From positions 2,900,155-2,964,154 of the forward strand of contig NZ_CP031357.1 of the NCBI RefSeq assembly GCF_003355455.1: a stretch of DNA of 64,000 bases. Direction: 5' to 3'. Each line of letters starts with the position of its first letter. The first letter of the stretch is position 1. Shown piece after piece: positions 60,466 through 64,000 of the stretch. Origin of the DNA: Erythrobacter aureus. GTDB lineage: Bacteria > Pseudomonadota > Alphaproteobacteria > Sphingomonadales > Sphingomonadaceae. The position numbers were made by a program, and so were the translations under genes. Below the pieces are notes generated by a model that was not told the origin of the DNA, did not search any database, and saw only the letters and a list, made by a program, of their open reading frames with translations.

Positions 60466-62580
60466 TCATCGAGAAAATCGTCGCCCACCGCCTGCGGAGC
60501 GCCATCGGCCCCACGTGATGGTTGCTGCGGCGGGCGGGGTGCGGGACGACCGGGGGGCACGCTGGCGATCGGGATCGAGCGTGCGATCGAATTCTTCCGC
60601 GAAAGGATCTTCGCGCGGGCTGTCGGACGTGCCCGGTTCGATCAGATTGCCCTGCTCGTCGATGAAATAATAATCCTCCGGATCGCCGAGCATGTATTCA
60701 TCGTCGGGCTCGAGCTGCCATTCGGGCAGTTGCAGGTCGGTATCGAATTCCTCGACCGGGCGATCTTTCACCGCATAGCGCATATAGGCGGCAAAGGCGC
60801 GCGCCGGCGCGGTACCGCCCTGCAACCCGCCTACCCGCTTATTGTCGTCTCGGCCCATCCACACACCGGTGGTGATGCCCGACGAAAAGCCGACGAAATA
60901 GCCGTCCTTGTTCGAACTGGTTGTGCCGGTCTTGCCCGCCACCGGACGCCCGATCTGCGCCGCGCGTCCCGTGCCGGTGGCAACGGCGGTCTGCAACAGA
61001 TCGGTGATTCCGGCCGCGACATAATCGGGCACGAGCTGCGTGCTGCGCGCCTGCTCGTGCTGATACAGCAATTCCCCCTCGCCGGTTTCGACCTTGAGGA
61101 TGCCATAGGGTTCGACCGAATTACCCTTGGCCGAAACGCCCGCGAAGGCCCGCGTCATATCGATCAGGCGAACTTCGTTGGTGCCCAGGACCATTGCCGG
61201 ATAGGTATTGATCTCGCTGCTTATGCCGAAACGCCGCGCCATAGAGGCGACCGTGCCGAAGCCGACCTCGTTGCCAAGCTGCGCCGCGACCGTATTGATC
61301 GAATAAGCGAAGGCGGTGCGCAGGTCGATTTCGCCAACATTGCGCCCACTTGAATTGCGCGGGCTCCAGTCGTTGATCCTAACCGGCGTATCGATCACTC
61401 GGTCGTCCGGCGTGTATCCCGCCTCGAGCGCCGCGAGGTAGACGAACAGCTTCCAGGCGGAGCCGGGCTGGCGCATCGCATCCGTGGCGCGGTTGTAATT
61501 GGTTTCGACATAGTCGGTGCCGCCGACCAATGCGAGAACCGCTCCATCGCGGTCCATACTGACGAGGGCGCCCTGCGCACTGTCCGGCGTGTTCGACTGG
61601 ACGGCCGCAGTCGCCGCGCGCTGCATTCCGACATCGAGCGTGGTCCACACCTCGATCGGCTCGAAAGTTTCCGGCAGCAGCAGATCGAGCTGCGGCAACA
61701 CCCAATCGGTGAAGTAGCGGACCGAATTCTGCCCGGCTTCCTCTTTCAGATTAACTGCGGAGGGATCGACCGTGACATCGGGCGCGATACGCCCCTGTTC
61801 CTTCATCAGACGCAGCACCACGCTCGCACGGGCAACTGCGGCATCGATATCGGCGGTCGGGGAATAGCGGCTGGGCGCCTTGACCAGGCCAGCGATGATC
61901 GCCGCTTCGGCAACCGACAGTTCGGTAGCGGGATGGCTGAAGAACTTCCGGCTGGCGCTGTCGATGCCATAAGCTCCGCCGCCGAAATAGACCTTGTTGA
62001 GATAGAGCTCGAGGATCTGTTCCTTTGAAAACTTCGCTTCCAGCGCCATGGCCAGAACGGCCTCGCGCAGCTTGCGATCGAGCGTGCGGTTGGTGTTGAG
62101 AAAGACATTGCGGGCGAGCTGCTGGGAAATCGTCGATGTCCCGCCCACGCGCGAGCGCGACCCGGTAATGCCCTCCACGATCGCGCCGCCCGTGCGCCAG
62201 AAGTCGATCCCGAAGTGGGAATAATAGCGCCGATCCTCGACCGAGATCATCGCATCCTTCATGACCTGCGGAATTTCGTCCGCTGTAAGCCATTTGCCGA
62301 AGCTCGGCCCAAGCTCGACAATTTCCGTGCCATCGCGCGCGCGGACCACGATGGTCTGCGCGGTTTGCGTCGCTTTGAGCTGATAGTAGCTGGGCATGGA
62401 GCGTGCCGCGAAGGCCACGGCGAGTCCGACGAACAAGGCGGCCAGTAACGCCAGCGCGCCGCCCCAGATCGCCACGCGGCGCGCCCAGAACCTGACGCGG
62501 CTGTGCGGCTTGTCGGCGGACGCCCGTCCAGCGCGTTTCGTGCGCGCCGCGCTCTTGCGGCGGCTCCCTCTTTTATCCAT
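60466..62580 (-). CDS. Penicillin-binding protein 1A
   Basis: Bifunctional peptidoglycan glycosyltransferase/transpeptidase, inner membrane with periplasmic domains, 704 residues. N-terminal helix (GGALALLAALFVGLAVAFAA), glycosyltransferase motifs SVEDRRYYSHFGID (catalytic Glu) and STISQQLARNVFLNTNRTLD, and transpeptidase motifs SAWK, SINT and KTGTTSSNKDGYF. The C-terminal 30 residues of this frame (SRTPPAAATITWGRWRSAGG) look unlike family tails; a +1 shift at a C6 run near 60560 restores a Pro/Gln tail (see findings). Confidence 0.92.
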   Translation of the reverse strand: MDKRGSRRKSAARTKRAGRASADKPHSRVRFWARRVAIWGGALALLAALFVGLAVAFAARSMPSYYQLKATQTAQTIVVRARDGTEIVELGPSFGKWLTADEIPQVMKDAMISVEDRRYYSHFGIDFWRTGGAIVEGITGSRSRVGGTSTISQQLARNVFLNTNRTLDRKLREAVLAMALEAKFSKEQILELYLNKVYFGGGAYGIDSASRKFFSHPATELSVAEAAIIAGLVKAPSRYSPTADIDAAVARASVVLRLMKEQGRIAPDVTVDPSAVNLKEEAGQNSVRYFTDWVLPQLDLLLPETFEPIEVWTTLDVGMQRAATAAVQSNTPDSAQGALVSMDRDGAVLALVGGTDYVETNYNRATDAMRQPGSAWKLFVYLAALEAGYTPDDRVIDTPVRINDWSPRNSSGRNVGEIDLRTAFAYSINTVAAQLGNEVGFGTVASMARRFGISSEINTYPAMVLGTNEVRLIDMTRAFAGVSAKGNSVEPYGILKVETGEGELLYQHEQARSTQLVPDYVAAGITDLLQTAVATGTGRAAQIGRPVAGKTGTTSSNKDGYFVGFSSGITTGVWMGRDDNKRVGGLQGGTAPARAFAAYMRYAVKDRPVEEFDTDLQLPEWQLEPDDEYMLGDPEDYYFIDEQGNLIEPGTSDSPREDPFAEEFDRTLDPDRQRAPRSSRTPPAAATITWGRWRSAGGGRRFSR

Positions 62581-62683
62581 CGGCTATACAGGCACCCTTG
62601 TTGTTCGCGGCCCTATAAGTGTCACAAACTCGCATGGCGAGGTCTAACACCGCGTGAACGGCCAAAGCGCATAATCCGGCCAA

Positions 62684-63085
62684 TCAATCCCCGGGTTCGA
62701 AATCGAGCGCTGCGGAATTGATGCAATAGCGCAAGCCACCGCGATCGCGAGGTCCGTCCGGAAACACATGCCCCAGATGGCCGCCGCAATTGGCACAGGT
62801 AACCTCGGTGCGGATCATCCCGTGCGAGGTGTCGCGATGCTCATCCACGGCCTCTCCCCCGGCGGGTTCGGTAAAGGCCGGCCAGCCACACCCGCTATTA
62901 TACTTATCGTCGCTTTCGAACAGCTTCTGGCCACAGCCTGCGCAGTAATATTCGCCGGCATCGTAATGCTTGTCGTACTTTCCGGTGAATGCGCGTTCGG
63001 TCCCTGCCTCGCGCAGGATGTGGTATTGTTCGGGCGTCAGCTTCTCACGCCATTCGGCATCGCTCAATTCGGGCTTGTCGCGCAC
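62684..63085 (-). CDS. msrB: Peptide methionine sulfoxide reductase MsrB
   Basis: Reduces methionine-R-sulfoxide, complementing MsrA at 46.7 kb. 133 residues from GTG 63085, with AGGAAAGGACAAGGC just before it; a longer frame from 63232 adds non-homologous basic residues. Zinc Cys pairs CAGCGQ and CANCGG, catalytic Cys in GLRYCINSAAL, and YHILREAGTERAFTGKYDKH. Cytoplasmic. Confidence 0.94.
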   Translation of the reverse strand: MRDKPELSDAEWREKLTPEQYHILREAGTERAFTGKYDKHYDAGEYYCAGCGQKLFESDDKYNSGCGWPAFTEPAGGEAVDEHRDTSHGMIRTEVTCANCGGHLGHVFPDGPRDRGGLRYCINSAALDFEPGD

Positions 63086-63297
63086 GCCTTGTCCTTTCCT
63101 GTGGAACACCTCATATAGGGCCAACCGGAGCCAGTGCACACGGTTCCGGAAATGGTCGACGAATTGCTTGACGATTCGGGGGGGCAGCGCTAAGTGCGCC
63201 GCTTTCCGGCGGCCCGTGCCGCCTTTTCGCACGCATCGTATAATATTACCCGCCGCGCATCTCGTGCGGCCTGACGAGGACAGACCCGAGAACCTTT

Positions 63298-63558
63298 ATG
63301 GCCAACACGCCGCAAGCCAAGAAGCGCATCCGTCGCAACGCCCGCCGGGCCGAAATCAACGGTGCCCGCATGAGCCGTATCCGCAACTTCCTCAAGAAGG
63401 TGGAGGTCGCGATCGAAGGGGGCGACAAGGATGGCGCACAATCCGCGCTCAAGACCGCCCAGCCCGAACTCGCCCGCGGTGTCGCGCGCGGCGTATTGCA
63501 CAAGAACACCGCGGCCCGGAAGATGAGCCGTCTGACGAAGCGCGTCGCCGCGCTCTGA
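63298..63558 (+). CDS. rpsT: 30S ribosomal protein S20
   Basis: 86-residue basic ribosomal protein: MANTPQAKKRIRRNARRAEI, then RIRNFLKKVEVAI and the C-terminal KNTAARKMSRLTKRV. Family length and pattern are exact. In many alphaproteobacteria rpsT is followed by dnaA near the origin, which fits the leader that ends this window. A terminator follows. Confidence 0.97.
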   Translation: MANTPQAKKRIRRNARRAEINGARMSRIRNFLKKVEVAIEGGDKDGAQSALKTAQPELARGVARGVLHKNTAARKMSRLTKRVAAL

Positions 63559-63591
63559 TTCGCTTTTCCGGCTCGTCCGGACGCGAAAACG

Positions 63592-63623
63592 AAAGGGGTC
63601 GCCGGGTTGCCGGCGGCCCCTTT
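63592..63623 (+). terminator. Terminator after rpsT
   Basis: AAAGGGGTCGCCGG / CCGGCGGCCCCTTT stem (one mismatch) with a short loop GTTG, then TTTGTC. Confidence 0.75.
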
Positions 63624-64000
63624 GTCGTATTCCGGTTTCATTCCGATACGGACCTGTCACGGCATAGTAATCGAACCCACGCAAATCCCGCGATTCGTAG
63701 CGTCAAATCGGACCTTTCCCAATAAAACCATAGGGTTGAACGAAGGTCTGCGGCTTAGGCACGAGTCAACAAGTATATTTCAGATTTTTTGCAGTTATCC
63801 CCCTTGCGACTCATCCGGCGTGAGACCTACACAATGGTTCTCAGCCCGGGGCGGGACAGCCCGGGCCCTTTAAAAACCGAATATGCCAAGGGGACTTCCG
63901 GAAACGCCTTTTCCGGACGAGGCCGTGCTGTGCCTGCCCTTGTGGCTATCGGGCGAACGAAACAGGCGTCGCGAGACGCCGATCGGGGGATGGTAAGAGA
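63624..64000 (+). other. Gene-free leader, probably upstream of dnaA
   Basis: About 375 bases with no convincing coding frame. It is AT-richer between 63670 and 63790 (CAGATTTTTTGCAG, GTTATCCCCC, the latter near the DnaA-box core TTATCC). Three hairpins follow: GCCCGGG / CCCGGGC (63844-63866) then CCTTTAAAAA; TCCGGAAA / TTTCCGGA (63897-63917); and GGCGTC-GCGA-GACGCC (63965-63980). The window ends GGGGGATGGTAAGAGA, which could be a ribosome site and the first codons of the next gene. Identity with the dnaA leader is inferred from rpsT adjacency. Confidence 0.5.

Noticed and set aside
63607..63873. Open frame of 88 aa downstream of rpsT
   Set aside because: It has no ribosome binding site or family resemblance, and crosses the rpsT terminator and the AT-rich leader.

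Overview
The window is GC-rich, densely coded bacterial chromosome from an alphaproteobacterium. It most resembles Sphingomonadales of the Erythrobacteraceae type (Erythrobacter/Qipengyuania/Altererythrobacter-like). The supporting features are an alphaproteobacterial general stress response core (phyR, nepR, ecfG), an NDUFA12-type complex I accessory subunit, phasin and PHA-granule family proteins, HWE/HisKA_2 sensor kinases and a bacteriophytochrome with its heme oxygenase. The family is inferred from protein content; genus and species cannot be fixed from sequence alone. I see no rRNA operon, prophage, insertion sequence or CRISPR array.

Layout. 0-5.3 kb: end of a phasin gene, clpS, a large unknown lipoprotein, and lptF-lptG-acetyltransferase. 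5.3-5.65 kb: a gene-free block with three 54-bp direct repeats and a perfect 25-bp inverted repeat. 5.65-8.6 kb: a fatty acid desaturase, a YghO-like acyltransferase and a response regulator with a candidate stress promoter. 8.9-13.3 kb: the general stress response locus (Fnr-like regulator, phyR, CHASE sensor kinase, nepR-ecfG). 13.4-21.5 kb: housekeeping genes (AI-2E-type exporter, sodB, glmM-DUF1272-thiD, a LOG-family protein, tRNA-Trp, aat, DUF2155, NDUFA12, DUF192, recX). 21.6-30.7 kb: fatty acyl-AMP ligase, a response regulator/HWE kinase pair, a TelA-XpaC-PHA operon, then bphO-bphP. 30.7-38 kb: TonB, a TonB-dependent receptor, an oxygenase/nucleoside transporter pair, a queuosine-precursor transporter and a YetF-like protein. 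38-41.4 kb: a four-gene formaldehyde and CoA-transferase operon. 41.4-50.8 kb: tRNA-Lys, folK, an exported peptidase, aguB, a SIMPL protein, an exported methyltransferase-like protein, msrA, a TetR/flavoprotein divergon, rsmB and an SdhAF4-like small protein. 50.9-56.6 kb: P450, ferrochelatase, a molybdenum hydroxylase large subunit and the Fe-S carrier ApbC/Mrp. 56.7-63.6 kb: hflK-hflC-degP, PBP1A, msrB, rpsT. 63.6-64 kb: a hairpin-rich leader that, by gene order in relatives, probably precedes dnaA.

The best functional theme is stress and light signalling. PhyR, NepR and EcfG form the classical partner switch. Exact GGAAC-N16-CGTT promoters precede phyR and nepR-ecfG, and similar sites precede two other response regulators (8.1 kb and 23.5 kb). 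Three HWE/HisKA_2 kinases lie within 20 kb, one of them a bacteriophytochrome fused to a receiver domain. A second theme is redox and protein quality control: SodB, MsrA, MsrB, DegP, HflKC, formaldehyde oxidation and Fe-S delivery. The less expected items are the repeat block at 5.4-5.6 kb, the perfect operator-like palindrome at 47.9 kb, the CoA transferase embedded between frmA and fghA, a molybdenum hydroxylase subunit without its partner, and a probable reading-frame break at the C-terminus of PBP1A.
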